NCBI GenBank assembly: GCA_027627225.1
Contig: CM051028.1
Span: 14,851,201-14,915,200, forward strand
Reading direction: 5' to 3'
DNA: 64,000 nt
Source: Congeria kusceri
Lineage: Eukaryota > Mollusca > Bivalvia > Myida > Dreissenidae
Under the pieces are notes generated by a model. It was not told the DNA's origin. It did no database searches and was given only the letters and a program-made list of their open reading frames with translations. The position numbers and the translations under genes are program-made. Of this stretch, positions 12,401 through 23,357 are shown one piece after another (position 1 is the first letter of the stretch; every line of letters begins with the position of its first letter).

Positions 12401-15400
12401 TTAAAGAAAAGCATTACAACATTTTTTTATTCTACTTTGTTATAAAATATTAATCAATTGTTGTGCTACAAATGATAACTTAGATTATGCACAAACTTCG
12501 TTTGATAAAAAATTGCTGGGATTGTTTTACAAAAATTCTCTATCTTGGTCAATTTTTGTCAGATTTTGGTTAAGTTTAAAAAAAAAATAAAGCTTACATT
12601 CTGAGGGGAATTTTAAGGTAAATGTAGGTGAAAAATATATACTTCTTTAGCAGGGGAATGGGGCCGATTTTCGGCCCCAAATTGGCCCTAAAAAAACATA
12701 TGGTATATGATACAAGAGTCTTCGAAAAAAAAACACTTGCCGAAGGCTCAGCCCAAGACAAATAAAATATATCCAGTAAGGTTGGGCAAGTTGTAATTCC
12801 CAAACAATTATAGTGAATTCTGATGATCATGATGCAAACGTGATGATGTTACAGTAGACAGTACGTACCAGTTTGATTTTCTGTTTGCAGCAACTGGAGA
12901 AGTTCTTCAAGCAGTGTGGGGAGGTGGACACCGTCAGGTACAGATGTGTGGTAAGTCAGGTACCAGTCTTGTGGCTTGGTCGTATCCTATCACAGGTGGA
13001 TACAGTCCAGTACAGATGTGTGGTAAGCCAGGTACTAGTCTTGTGGCTTGGTCAAATCCTATCAGAGGTGGATACAGTCAGGTACAGATGTGTGGTAAGT
13101 CAGGTACCAGTCTTGTGGCTTGGTCATATCCTATCAGAGGTGGATACAGTCAGGTGCAGATCTGTGGTAAGTCAGGTACCAGTCTTGTGGCTTGGTCATA
13201 TCCTATCAGAGGCTTATATTTTAAGTTTGTTAAGTTTGAGAATAAGTTCCTTCTTAATATTTGAGGCATGTCATTGGAAAATTGGGCTTAACGCATGTGT
13301 GTTAAGTGTCGTCCCGGATTAGCCTGTGCAGTCTGCACAGGCTAATTTAGGATGGCACTTTCCGCCTTCAGTGGATTTATGTTTAGAGGAGACTTCATTG
13401 AACTAGAAAATACCATTAAAGCGTAAAGTGCCATCCTGGATTAGCCTGTGCGGACTGCACAGGCTAATCTTGGACGACACTTTACGCACCGGCATTAAGT
13501 CCGGTTTTCCCACGACACGCCTCATTTGTATTTCAGCATTGATTAGAATAAGTCATAGCTACACAGAAACATGACAGAAGAACCATTAACATTTAAATAA
13601 GCAATCTTAATAATTTTAATCTATAAATCGCAAAAATATACTGATAATGACTAATGAACATTGTTAATGAAGAATGTGCCTACAGTTAACAAGTTTAGTT
13701 GCACATAATTATTGTTTTATTTGAACTTATTTGTCTTTTCCATTTCAGTCAATATTGTCACAAAACATTAATTACGCGTTACATCGACTGCCAAGATGTC
13801 AGTAGTATTCTATAATTAAGAACACAAATAAAAGTACAATGTGTTCCAACAAGAGTAATGAGAAAGAATTCCAATTTTATGTTGTTGTTTTTTTCAGCCT
13901 GTCAAAGATCCAAATGTACCGAAGAAGGTTATTGCTATAAAGTAAGTATTTTTGTGGGGCTTCTTATTCCAGTATTGTTGTCTTATTTTAGGAGATCACA
14001 TAATTTGAGAGGCTAACAAAATATTGTTTGAAATGAAATCTACAGTATGGCTCACATAAAACGAACAGGGTTTGTACAGACCTGGAAAAGTCATGGAAAA
14101 TGGGCTGTGTCTGGACAAAATCATGGAATTTTGATAAATTTGATGGAACATTTAAGGAATTTTCAAAAATTGTCATGGGAAGTTGAAAAGTATCCTTGAA
14201 TATGCCTGTAAATGCATTAAAATGATCCAATTCATTGATATGTAATAAAATAAAGTCCAAATCTAGAGCATAATAGTTAGGTGGACAGACATGTATTGCT
14301 GTGCTACAAACAATTCTATTCTATATACAGGATACAAATCTGCCTAAATATCTTTTTTTATTTAGTAGATAAATTTAAATGTGGATAATCAGTGTACGAT
14401 TAGTATGTTCGAATGGTATCATGGAAAACTGAGCTTTGTTATGGAAAAATGAGCTTTGTTATGGAAAACTGAGCTTTGTTATGGAAAACTGAGCTTTGTT
14501 ATGGAAAAATCATGGAGTTTGGGTTTCAAAAGTTTGTATGAACAGACATCAACAAGCAGTTGTACCCTCGTTCTGAGTCACATTGCATGATTAGGCATAA
14601 AAAACATGTTTGTTTCAGGTTACATGCCCAAAAAAATTAGGATAGGTAGGTCGGAATTAAATTTTTTAATTATTTTTTTTTTGGTAAATGGTCAACTTGA
14701 AGATTCTAAAACTGAATAAATATACAAAACATATCAGTAATATCCTTAAACATTGTTTATAAGTGGATACTATTAAAAAAAAACACTTATTTATCCCAAA
14801 ACAAATTTAATTATTGAAAAAGGTAAATAAAACAAAAATCAATCTGACAAACGCAATAAAATGTTCTAGGGTCGAGGCATTTTTTTAGGGTAGGTCGGGT
14901 AACCTGAAACAAGCATATTTTTTTTTACGCCTTATGTGATGACATCTGCTACCATGTCTGTGTAACTCGGCATAGAAATGCCGTGTATTTATTGGCATAG
15001 AATATTCTGACTCGGGACCTTCCAAGAATAAAGTTGTTAGGTACTCGTGTTGTAGTGTTCGAAATGTTGTTTGAGCATTGAGAAGTTGCTGTCATGTATC
15101 ACTTGTCACTAAGCTTCTGCGTTATGCTTTTGGTTATTTTGAGTGGGTATTTCATGAAAAATGGCTGTCGGGACCTTCTAAAAATAAAGTTGTCACATAC
15201 TCGTGTTGTAAAGTGTTTGAAATATTGTTAGACTACTGAACATTTGCTGTCATGTGTCATTTGTCACTATGCTTCTTGGTTATGCTTTTAGTTATTTTGA
15301 GTGGGTATTTCATGAAAAATGTCTTCCATCTTGCTACATATACAGTGCTGTTTGCATTTGAATTCCCTATCAAATTTACCTACCAATTTTCCCAGTTTAA

Positions 15401-18400
15401 AGTAAAAAAATTACCAAATCTCTATAAAAAAAAACAACCTAATACTATACCAAAAAGATTGAGAATGAACATGTCTTTAGCTTAAATTTTTCCTCCTTGA
15501 AACAATGGATACAGGTGAAAGAATCAATGAAAGTGGAAAGATGTTTTAGAGTTTATTTATTGTAACTTATTGTTTTTACATACTTTTTGGCAGTTTTGAA
15601 GAAATTGATAAAATTCCCAATTTGGTTGAAAACGATGCTCATATTCCTAATTTGAACGGTACCGGAACAATTCCCGTTACTTATCAAGGACACAATTGAG
15701 GCGTTTCGTGGGAAACCCGGGCTTAATGCATGTGCGTAAAGTGCATGCACAGGCAGATCGCGACGACACTTTCCGCTTTTATGGTATATTCTGTTTCAAG
15801 TAAGTCTTCTTTAAACATAAATCCACTGTAGGCGGAAAGTGTTGTCCCGGATTAGCCTGTGTGGACTGCACAAGCTGATCCGGATGACAATTTACGCACG
15901 TGCATAAAGCACGGTTTTCCCACGACACGCTTCATATGACACAAAAAAATACTGTATGTTCTTACTTGGACGAGCAGTGCTATGTTGAGTCTTCATATTT
16001 CAGAAAGGACTTCCACCCTGGACGCCACAACTGTGTCAGCTTCGTGCGATTCAAAGAGGCTGAATCAGCAAAGAAGGCACTTGCATTGTACGATCTCCTG
16101 GCATCTCGTCTTGTAGATTGTGTTTTATGTATTTTAAATCCTTATTTCATTTTCAAAATCTTGAACTAAGGAAAACTTGTTTGTCGTTTTAAAATTCATT
16201 GCAATTTGGTCTCTTGTACATTTTGTTTTATAGTTTATTGCATTTTGATATTGAAGGTAAACTACACTGGCATTTAGCTTAAGTTAAACTCAAGTACAAA
16301 AAGGCAAGTATTTAAAAAATTGTAACAAAGTGTTGATAAAATTTGAGTACTTTTTTTGTTAACTGTTCTTGTTTTAAGGAAACACATTCTACCAAACAAG
16401 AAAGAAACATCTTTTTACAAGTTGCACAAACCTTATTTTCAGTAATCACTATTTAAAAGAATGACTGCTTGTTTTTGCTCCAGGAATGGGCAGGAATTTA
16501 ACGGTCTCCACATACGGGTGGACATGGCAGATAAGGGGAAGACAGGGAAGGTATTAACAGAGTTCGGATCCTATGTATATTTTATGTATTGAGCGTCACT
16601 ATTTAAAAAAACAACATTTTCTCTTTTTAATTTGTATATCATCAGTATTTTTTATGATCATTTTGGGACCGATATTAGGCCCCATTCCTCTCCTGAAAAA
16701 GTATGTATTTTCCCCCAATGTTTACAAAAATTCCCCTTCAGAAGTACAAATAAATATTATCGCGCAACAGAACCAAAACTAATTTCATTAAATTGGGTGA
16801 TAACTGTGAAAAGTCATTAAAGGTTGAAGTAGAGTCAGTTATTGAATCTGATTTAAAATATGAATAGTCATATTTTCCCCTTTTCATCAAAAACAATGTC
16901 ATTTTCCCTTCCTGAAGAGCCCTGCCACCATTCTCCTTTAGGGGAAAAAACACTTATAATAAGTGTAAGCGTTAATACTTGTAAATCTTAGGGAGTCTGT
17001 TTTATTTGTATGTTAGCAATTGCAGTCGGTTGTACACAGGTACTTATGGAATAGACTTGTATGTACACAGGTACTTATGGAATAGATTTGTATGTACACA
17101 GGTACTTATGGAATAGATTTGTATGTACACAGGTACTTATGGAATAGATTTGTATGTACACAGGTACTTATGGAATAGATTTGTATGTACACAGGTACTT
17201 ATGGAATATATTTGTATGTACACAGGTACTTATGGAATAGATTTTTGATAGTGTTGAAAGCCAAATTTGTTAAAAAACAATTCTAAGTAGATCATACAAT
17301 GGTGTATGCTGCTCGGTTTTGATTATAGTTATTCTTAAATCAGAGATCTTGGAAAATATGATGTTATTTGTTTGGATCAAGAAATTATTTTGGCAACTTT
17401 TTTTTTCCAGGAAGAAACGAAGAACTCTGTGTTTGTGGGGAACTTGCCATTTGGTAAATTGTTAATGTTTTTATTTCCTTATGCAATATTTTGTATCTTC
17501 CATAATATATATAAAAAAATGTCTGACACTCAATGACAAAATAACCATCATTTTGGCAAACATCTGTGTTGCCAATATCTTTCCATTAGAAAACATTTCG
17601 GCTGGAAAAGCACATACAAATTTGTGTTAGTTATGCCCATCATCGAAGATGGTGGGATATATTGGTTTGCTAATGTTGGTCCGTCCATCAGTAGACCACT
17701 TTCGTTTCTGCACGGTAAGGCCAACAGCTCATCCGATCCTCACAAAACTTCATGGAAATGTTTGTGGCCATAATATTTCGGCCAAGTTCGATAATCAGCC
17801 AAATTGCTCTAGGAATTGTTGAGTTATGGCCCTTAAATGATCTCAAATTGGCATTTTGAGACGTTTCCGCTCTTCAAGTCCAGTTTTCATCCAATCTTCA
17901 CCAGACTTCAGGAAAATGTTTGTGGCCATAACATCTCGGCCAAGAAGTACAGAGTTATTGCCCTTGATTTATCTAAAATTTGTCATTTTAGCAGTATACA
18001 CTGTGTCCAATCCTACAAATTTTTTAATGTTGCATTTAACCAAGAGTGGGCATTATAACACCATAAATCTAACAGGTCTTTGACTGTCATTGTTTGTGTG
18101 TAAACAATTATGCCAATTACTCAAAAAGTTATAGCAAATATAATATTGCAGTAATGTGGTGTTAGTGTGTAAATTGATTAACCTCATATTTCAAATATAC
18201 AGCTGTGAGTGTTGAAAATATTTTAATATAGACATAGAAGAGGAGACCGTGAGGAAACATTTTGAGGATTGCGGAGGCATTCATAATGTGCGACTGATCA
18301 GGGACAAGAAGACATGCCTTGGAAAGGGGTTTGGATATGTGAATTTTGAGGTGAGTTTTATATTGATTTGGAGTAAAGATTGTACACTGTTAGTAATATC

Positions 18401-21400
18401 AGTTGGTTAAACCTGGAATTGCAGTGCCTTGTCACTGTCGTTAGATTTCAATACTTAAAAAGGGACTGTCTGATTTTTATAGATTTATTTCATGTCTCTT
18501 TCCTTACCCACTAACAAAGAATCGTTTTATATAACATAAATAAACGTCAACATGGACAAAAACTATTTCTCTTAAAATGCCAATATACATCCTTCAGCAA
18601 CGGCTACATTCAGTTTTGAATGAGAAAATAAGGACTGCGCATGCGTCATCAATCGATCTGACTCGTCTAGACACTGTATCCATGTATATAATAGTTCGCT
18701 GTGCAGCAAAGTATTATTTTAGTCATACATTTCTCTCTTAATAAGCATTTCAGAACAATGGTTATTCTCAACATTTATTATCATATTATTTTTAAAATAT
18801 ACTGACACCATAAGAATCAAGGGATCGTTTTACATTATAATTTTCATATAAAATGTTACAGTCCCTCTTTAAACTGTCGCACATATGTTGATATTATGTC
18901 CATTGAAAAAAATGCCAGTAAGCAATAAACATGGTTGTATTTTACCAAAAAATAATGAATTTTAAATACAAATTTGTCAACATCTTTTCCAAGGATGCCG
19001 ATGCTGTCAGCTTTGCCCTGAAGTTAGATGGCATGACCTTGAGAGGTCGTGAACTGCGGGTCAATACCTGCACCAAAGATACAGGGACCCAGAAGGCAGA
19101 TACCACAAAGAAGGAAAGCAAAAAGTACAAGGAGAAAATATCCTTTTAATATTGTAGCATTATTGCTTTTCTATATTAAGGAACTGCTTTTTAGCTCGAC
19201 ATTTATCAAAGAAAAGGCAAGCTATTCTACTCGCGTCGGCGTCGGCGTACCAGCTAGGTATAAATTTTTCGGAAAGCTAGTTTCTCAGGAATGGCTTGAG
19301 GGATTTCATTCAAACTTAAAACACTTATTCCCTATATTAAAATGAACTCATAGGCCAATTTTGATAACTCTGGTTTGACATTTGTAAAAATTATGGGCCT
19401 TTCTACACTTAGCAATTTTACATATTAGCTATATGGACAGGTTAAAGGTTTTTGGTAGCTAGTTTCTCTACTTTTCATTTCCGCTCTTTAACTCTAAAAA
19501 GGATTAAGCTATTGTAATGAAACTTCAAACATAGATACCTTATAGTGAGACCTCGCTTTGGATTACATATGGGGTGGGTGGGATCAAGGTCACTGTTACT
19601 AAAACTAGAAAAACGGTTTCCGCTATAAAACTAGATAACATATTTAGATATTTTAATAACACTTAATACATAGATACCTTATATCAAGAGCTCACTTGGG
19701 ATTGCATATGGGGTGGGTGAAGTCAAGGTCACTGTTACTAAAAATAGAAAAACGGTTTCTGCTCAATAACTTGAGAACGCATTGAGATATTTTAATGAAA
19801 CTTAATACATAGATACCTTATATCGAGACCTCATTTGGGATTGCATATGGGGTGGGTGGGGCCAAGGTCATTGTTACTAAAAATAGAAAAATGGTTTCCC
19901 CTCAATAACTTGATAACGCATTCAGATATTTTAATGAAACTTTATACATACATACCTTATATCGAGACCTCGCTTGAGATTGACTTGTATATGGGGTGGG
20001 TAGGGTCAAGGTCATGGTCACTTGGGATTGCATATAGAGTCAAGGTAACTGTTATTAAAATAGAAAAATGGTTTCCACTCAATAACTTGAAAATGCATTG
20101 AGATATTTAATGAAACTTTATACATAGATACCTTATATCAAGACCTTGCTTGGGATTGCATATGGGGTGGATGGGGTCAAGGTCACTGTTACTAAAAATA
20201 GAAAAACGGTTTCCACTCAAAAACTTAAGAACGCATTGAGATATTTTAATGAAACTTAATACATAGATACCTTATATCGAGACTTCGCTTTAGATTGCAT
20301 ATGGGGTGGGTGGGGTCAAGGTCACTGTTACTCAAAATAGAAAAAGGTTTCCGCTCAATAGCTTGAGAACACATTGAGATATTTTAATGAAACTTCATAC
20401 ATAGATATCTATATCTAGATCTTACTTGGCATTGCATATGGGGTGGGTGGGGTAATGGTCACCGTTACTAAAAACAGACCAACAGTTTACGCTCAATAGC
20501 TTGAGAAGACATTGAGATTTTTAATGAAACTTAATAAAAAGATACCCTATATTGAGACCTCGCTTGCGATTGCATATGGGGTTGGTGGGGTCAAGGTCAA
20601 GATCAGCATTACTAAAATTTGTAACGATGTGCTGACTTTAATGCATTTCGTTAGAAAAATTTGGTTTTCGTGGAATTTCCATATTTCTTGTTTTAGAAAA
20701 AAATGCCAGTAACTCGGACAAGCACTAGAAAAGTTGAGTGCGTTGTCCTTTGACAGTTCTTGTTAATCTAAGTACTTTTTCACTTTTACTTATTCGACTT
20801 GCAGATAACATTTTGCGAATGTTATGTAAGAAAATAGAATAATATTACTGATACACTATTATTCTCGGAATTCTTAATTTGTATACGACTGATTTTGTTT
20901 CCTTAACGTTGTTCACGCACCTAAAAAGGAAAAGAAACCAAAAGTAAAGAAGGAAAAACCAGCTTCTGATGAAAAAGCATTCCAAGGAGAGGAGTCTAAA
21001 GTGCAGATGAAGATGAAGAAGAAACAGAAGAAATCTCACACTGAAAAAATCAAGATTCCGTTCAACACAAAACCAAAAGAATCTTTGACTACAGACATCC
21101 AGTCAATCATTGATCAGGCAATGAAAAAAGTTAACAAAGCAAAACAAATGGAAGAGAAGAGTGAAAATGAGCTAAAAGAGTCCAAGACTCAGGGGAAGAA
21201 AGAAATGAAACAAGCCAAGAAAACAGTAGACAGCACAGCAACAGCTGATAAGAAACCAAAGCATAAGAAATTTGATGACCCACCTGAAATAAAATATTCA
21301 AGCCGTGTTAAGGGAAATGGTGTAAAAAAGACCAAACTTGGACTGAATAAATCACTTTCTGAGACAGCCACTGAAAAGGAAGAGGTAACTGTTAAGGGCA

Positions 21401-22092
21401 ATACAAGTTTTGCAGGGTTTGAAGCAAAGGGCAAGAAAGGTGTTGGACCAAAAGGTTTTAACACAACAGTTCAACCTGAGAAAAAGCTATCAAGTACTGA
21501 TAAACCACAGTCTGGGGGCAGCTTTGGGAACAAGTCCTTTCACGAAAATAAAGGAAACAAATCATTTGATGGGAATAAAGCTAATAAAGCATTTGATGGA
21601 AATAAAGGGAATAGTGGTCAAGTAAATAAATCTTTCCAAGGGAACAAGTCATTTGATGGAAACAGAGGGAATAAGTCATTTCAGGGAAGCAAATCATTCC
21701 AGGGAAATAAATCATTTGATGGAAATAGAGGGAATCAATCTTTTCAAGGGAATACATCTTTCCAAGGAAATAAATCATTTGATGGAAAAAGAGATAAGTC
21801 ATTTCAAGGAAATAAGTCTTTCCAAGGAAATAAATCATTTGATGGAAATAGAGGGAATAAATCGTTTCATGGAAATAAATCTTTCCAAGGCAATAAGTCA
21901 TTTGATGGAAATAAAGGGAATAAATCATTTGAAGGAAATAAATCATTTGGTGGCGTGGGAAATAAATCATTTGGTGGAAACAGTAGATTTGAGAAAAAAC
22001 CTTTTAACTCCAAACCTTTTGACTCTGGACCAAAGGGTCCACCAATTATTGGTGGTAAAGGGTCAGGGAAGCATATTGTTTTTGATGATTAG
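6466..22092 (+). CDS. RBM34: RNA-binding protein 34 (RBM34, Nop12-like), two RRMs
   Basis: Nucleolar RNA-binding protein; its yeast relative Nop12 acts in large-subunit rRNA processing. Coding exons: 6466-6654, 6846-7066, 7472-7634, 12891-12950, 13898-13941, 16004-16087, 16484-16550, 17411-17453, 18232-18350, 18994-about 19124, 20929-22092. All junctions to 18994 match in phase. The start MADYKVGDL follows a 3' splice site. The N-terminus is lysine-rich and acidic. RRM1 starts at KTIFVGNL (RNP2) with NCVSFVRF at RNP1. RRM2 has SVFVGNLPF (RNP2) and GKGFGYVNF (RNP1). The order of blocks follows human RBM34. The last exon is lysine-rich, then carries about 20 GNKSF-like repeats, and ends HIVFDD. 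The total is about 760 residues against roughly 430 in human, mostly because of the tails. The junction 19124/20929 does not agree in phase, so a small exon or a sequence error may be missing. The array at 12921-13210 offers alternative donors. Confidence 0.93.
8816..9260. repeat. Interspersed repeat in RBM34 intron 3
   Basis: Two to three degenerate units contain CATCCAATCTTCACCAAACT, AAAATGTTTGTGGGCATA and a GAGTTATG.CC block. The same family is at 17640-18050 and, inverted, at 28250-28560, 61010-61300 and 61730-61915. The apparent open frames are not coding. Confidence 0.75.
9323..10345. mobile_element. 1.0-kb non-autonomous DNA transposon, TSD ATCTC
   Basis: The left end TAGTGTTTAATCTAGACT faces the right end AGTCTGGATAAAACACTA, an 18-bp inverted repeat with two mismatches. 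ATCTC flanks both sides (9318-9322 and 10346-10350). Subterminal sequence is rich in GGGGCATGG / GGGGCGTGG motifs. No transposase domain is visible. The next element begins within a few bases of its right duplication. Confidence 0.75.
10354..12338. mobile_element. AGCTCACCT-ended element with about 150-bp tandem core
   Basis: It begins AGCTCACCTAGCTATTGG and ends AGGTGAGCGCTTTGGACC followed by ATCATGGCCTTCTTGTT. Between 11110 and 11830 at least four units of about 150 bp carry GGACATTATTCAGGATAGAG, CCAATCTTCACCAATCTTGC and GAGTTATTGCCCTTTG. A shorter member with the same ends is at 24577-24980. No transposase is present. Open frames across the array are by-products of the repeat. Confidence 0.75.
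12345..12700. repeat. Interspersed repeat, inverted relative of 16665-16945
   Basis: GGGGAATGGGGCCGATTTTC, near 12651, is the approximate complement of the CCGATATTAGGCCCCATTCC stretch near 16670. GGGGAAAGGTGGTAGGGCCC, near 12350, resembles the complement of the end near 16935. The two copies lie 4 kb apart in RBM34 introns in opposite orientation and could pair in the pre-mRNA. Confidence 0.6.
12921..13210 (+). repeat. 72-bp tandem array starting in an RBM34 exon, with four 5' splice sites
   Basis: Unit landmark CAGATGTGTGGTAAGTCAGG starts at 12941, 13013, 13085 and 13157, exactly 72 bp apart. Each unit has the exon end GTG followed by GTAAGT (GTAAGC in unit 2). The frame of exon 12891-12950 stays open through all four units, each giving a [13 protein letters not shown] segment. 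Splicing could use donors at 12951, 13023, 13095 or 13167, all phase 0. Confidence 0.9.
13263..13525. mobile_element. Palindromic dreissenid-type MITE, copy 2
   Basis: The left end GAGGCATGTCATTGGAAAAT is degraded. The right end is CCACGACACGCCTCAT. Two palindromic cores (GATTAGCCTGTGCAG with its complement) face each other across an AAATACCATTAAAGCG spacer. It starts about 50 bp after the 72-bp array. Confidence 0.85.
14421..14500. repeat. 20-bp minisatellite, four units
   Basis: The unit ATGGAAAACTGAGCTTTGTT is repeated four times, one with a single change. It lies in an RBM34 intron. Confidence 0.9.
14605..14917. mobile_element. 310-bp MITE, TIR ATGTTTGTTTCAGGTTAC
   Basis: The left end ATGTTTGTTTCAGGTTAC faces the right end GTAACCTGAAACAAGCAT (17 of 18 positions). 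Just inside both ends is a related TAGGTCGG motif, in direct orientation. It lies in an RBM34 intron. No clear target duplication. Confidence 0.65.
15010..15325. repeat. Two-unit tandem repeat of about 155 bp
   Basis: CGGGACCTTC, AATAAAGTTGT, ACTCGTGTTGTA and GAGTGGGTATTTCATGAAAA occur in the same order in both units. Confidence 0.8.
15698..15935. mobile_element. Palindromic dreissenid-type MITE, copy 3
   Basis: It opens GAGGCGTTTCGTGGGAAACC and closes CCACGACACGCTTCATATG. It ends about 70 bp before the RBM34 exon at 16004, so it is very close to the 3' splice-site region. Confidence 0.85.
16665..16945. repeat. Interspersed repeat, inverted relative of 12345-12700
   Basis: It begins near GGGACCGATATTAGGCCCCA and ends near CTCCTTTAGGGGAAAAAAC. 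It resembles the reverse complement of the 12345-12700 block. Confidence 0.6.
17032..17247. repeat. 31-bp minisatellite, seven units
   Basis: ACACAGGTACTTATGGAATA starts every 31 bp; the CAGG landmarks end at 17040, 17071, 17102, 17133, 17164, 17195 and 17226. Units are nearly identical, pointing to recent expansion. It lies in the intron before RRM2. Confidence 0.95.
17640..18050. repeat. Interspersed repeat in RBM34 intron
   Basis: It contains CATCATCGAAGATGGTGGGA, TTTTCATCCAATCTTCACCA and GAAAATGTTTGTGGCCATAA, the family also seen at 8816 and 61730. Apparent small ORFs here are not genes. Confidence 0.7.
18454..18873. mobile_element. 420-bp MITE with AAAGGGACTGT termini
   Basis: The left end CTTAAAAAGGGACTGTCTGA faces the right end TTACAGTCCCTCTTTAAAC. 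It lies in the intron between the two RRM2 exons. Termini resemble those of the element at 49499-49998 (TTAAAGGGACTATG). Confidence 0.65.
19189..20763. mobile_element. GCTCGAC-ended element with a different tandem core
   Basis: It opens TTTTTAGCTCGACATTTATC and ends GTCCTTTGACAGTTCTTGTT. These are the reverse complements, with changes, of the two ends of the element at 2191-3567. Its core (19540-20620) is an unrelated satellite of seven to eight units of about 150 bp carrying TTGCATATGGGGTGGGTGGG, TCAAGGTCACTGTTACTAAA and ACATAGATACCTTATATCGA. It separates the last two RBM34 exons. Confidence 0.75.
21511..21987 (+). repeat. Coding repeat in RBM34 tail: about 20 GNKSF-like units
   Basis: In the RBM34 frame this encodes repeated [20 protein letters not shown] segments: about 20 xSF or KAF units, each followed by H, D, Q, E or G. 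The DNA repeat is strong enough that the minus strand and another plus frame also stay open. Composition is N, G, K, S and F only, so the segment is probably disordered. Confidence 0.9.
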
Positions 22093-22561
22093 TAGGTGGT
22101 TGCCAGTAACATTGGTAAGTACAGTTACAGGGATATACCTATGCCAGAAGCATGCATGGTAAAGAGACACAAATGTGCCTCTTGCAATACTGCAATGAGA
22201 GCCGAAGGAAATCTGCTACAAGTCTGTGAAGGATAAAGGCAGATAGTGTCGGGCACTTAATTGTACAAACATGACTGCATTAACCACTTCCTACGGGACA
22301 TTGCTTTTGCAATACGCTTATCAGAAGATGTCTATGTACACGTTTTTGTTGCTTTGTCTGGTCAGATGCTGACCAGAATTGCAATCCTTTTTAAAATTAT
22401 GATTTTCATGCTTGTTATGCCATGTGTGTTTGTTGTTTAGTGTCTTTCCTAGACACTGAGGTACCCTGAAATTAAAGGGACTATGTGAATGGAAAGTGAT
22501 CTCCTTCAGCAATTTTACTGTAATCTTGTTGAAGAAATTAGCAATATACAAAGGCGTATAC

Positions 22562-22567
22562 AATAAA
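22562..22567 (+). terminator. Candidate RBM34 polyadenylation signal
   Basis: An AATAAA lies about 470 bp after the RBM34 stop at 22092, near the end of non-repetitive 3' sequence. Confidence 0.45.
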
Positions 22568-22621
22568 TAAGTTCTGAATAATTTACTACATTATGACAAT
22601 TTTGATATTAAAATTTAAAAA

Positions 22622-22735
22622 AAAAAGAAAAGAAAACCCAGAGTGGGTGTCGCACTCACAATGACGGAGTGGTAACAACAAAAGACAGTAGAGAGTGCTG
22701 TAACCAACTGCGCTATTCTGACTTATGAAAATGCA
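22622..22735 (-). repeat. tRNA-derived SINE-like sequence
   Basis: On the minus strand AATAGCGCAGTTGGTTACAG fits an A box, and GAGTGCGACACCCACTC stands where a B box would be, followed by a T-rich run. It closely matches the plus-strand copy at 49743-49822. It does not fold as a full functional tRNA by eye. Confidence 0.6.
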
Positions 22736-22914
22736 TGTGTATCCCATGGTTATATAAGACAAATCTGACATCAAAGTTTAAACAAGAAAAGGACCAAACA
22801 AACACGACCTAAATTATATAATGGCTTTGTTCTCAGGATTCATAAACGCTCTTTCCATTATATGTACATTATTGTAACCTGTATTATATTAAATTCACGA
22901 TATAGTTGAAGCGT

Positions 22915-23060
22915 CACAAGTTGTGTGTATTATGACGTCATAAATATGACATCATTATGATTCCAAAATGGTCGATCACTGTTGTGGTGGGAAAATAGTG
23001 CCACTCTTACTGCGTCGTTGTCGCTTAATTATATTTGTATTGAATTTTATTATGTGTTTT
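22915..23060. repeat. Fragment of the 47205-47690 element family
   Basis: TATGACGTCATAAATATGAC, GATTCCAAAATGGT and AATTTTATTATGTGTTTTCT occur in the same order as at 25035-25150 and 47405-47540. Confidence 0.65.
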
Positions 23061-23357
23061 CTATTGTTTAAAAAGGCCGATGTTTACTGCAGTTGCCTCT
23101 TTGGGGCCCTTTTCGTTGACATAGTCCCCGTAACCGATTACTGTGAAGAAGTAAAATGGGTAGTGACCTTACTTTTTGAGTTTTTTCATTCAAATGTTTG
23201 TCCATGTTATTCATTTCTATCTGCTTAGGTTTTATTATCTGTTAACAAAATATATAGATAACAAACAAAACAAACTTGTTATGTGAAAGCTAAGAGGGCA
23301 GTACATGAAAGATTAACAGTTATGAAGCAAAGAAGAACTGATATATCTGTTTCTTAC

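Noticed and set aside
21581..22162. Alternative ORFs over the RBM34 tail (minus strand and another plus frame)
   Set aside because: They are shadows of the repeated GNKSF coding sequence.
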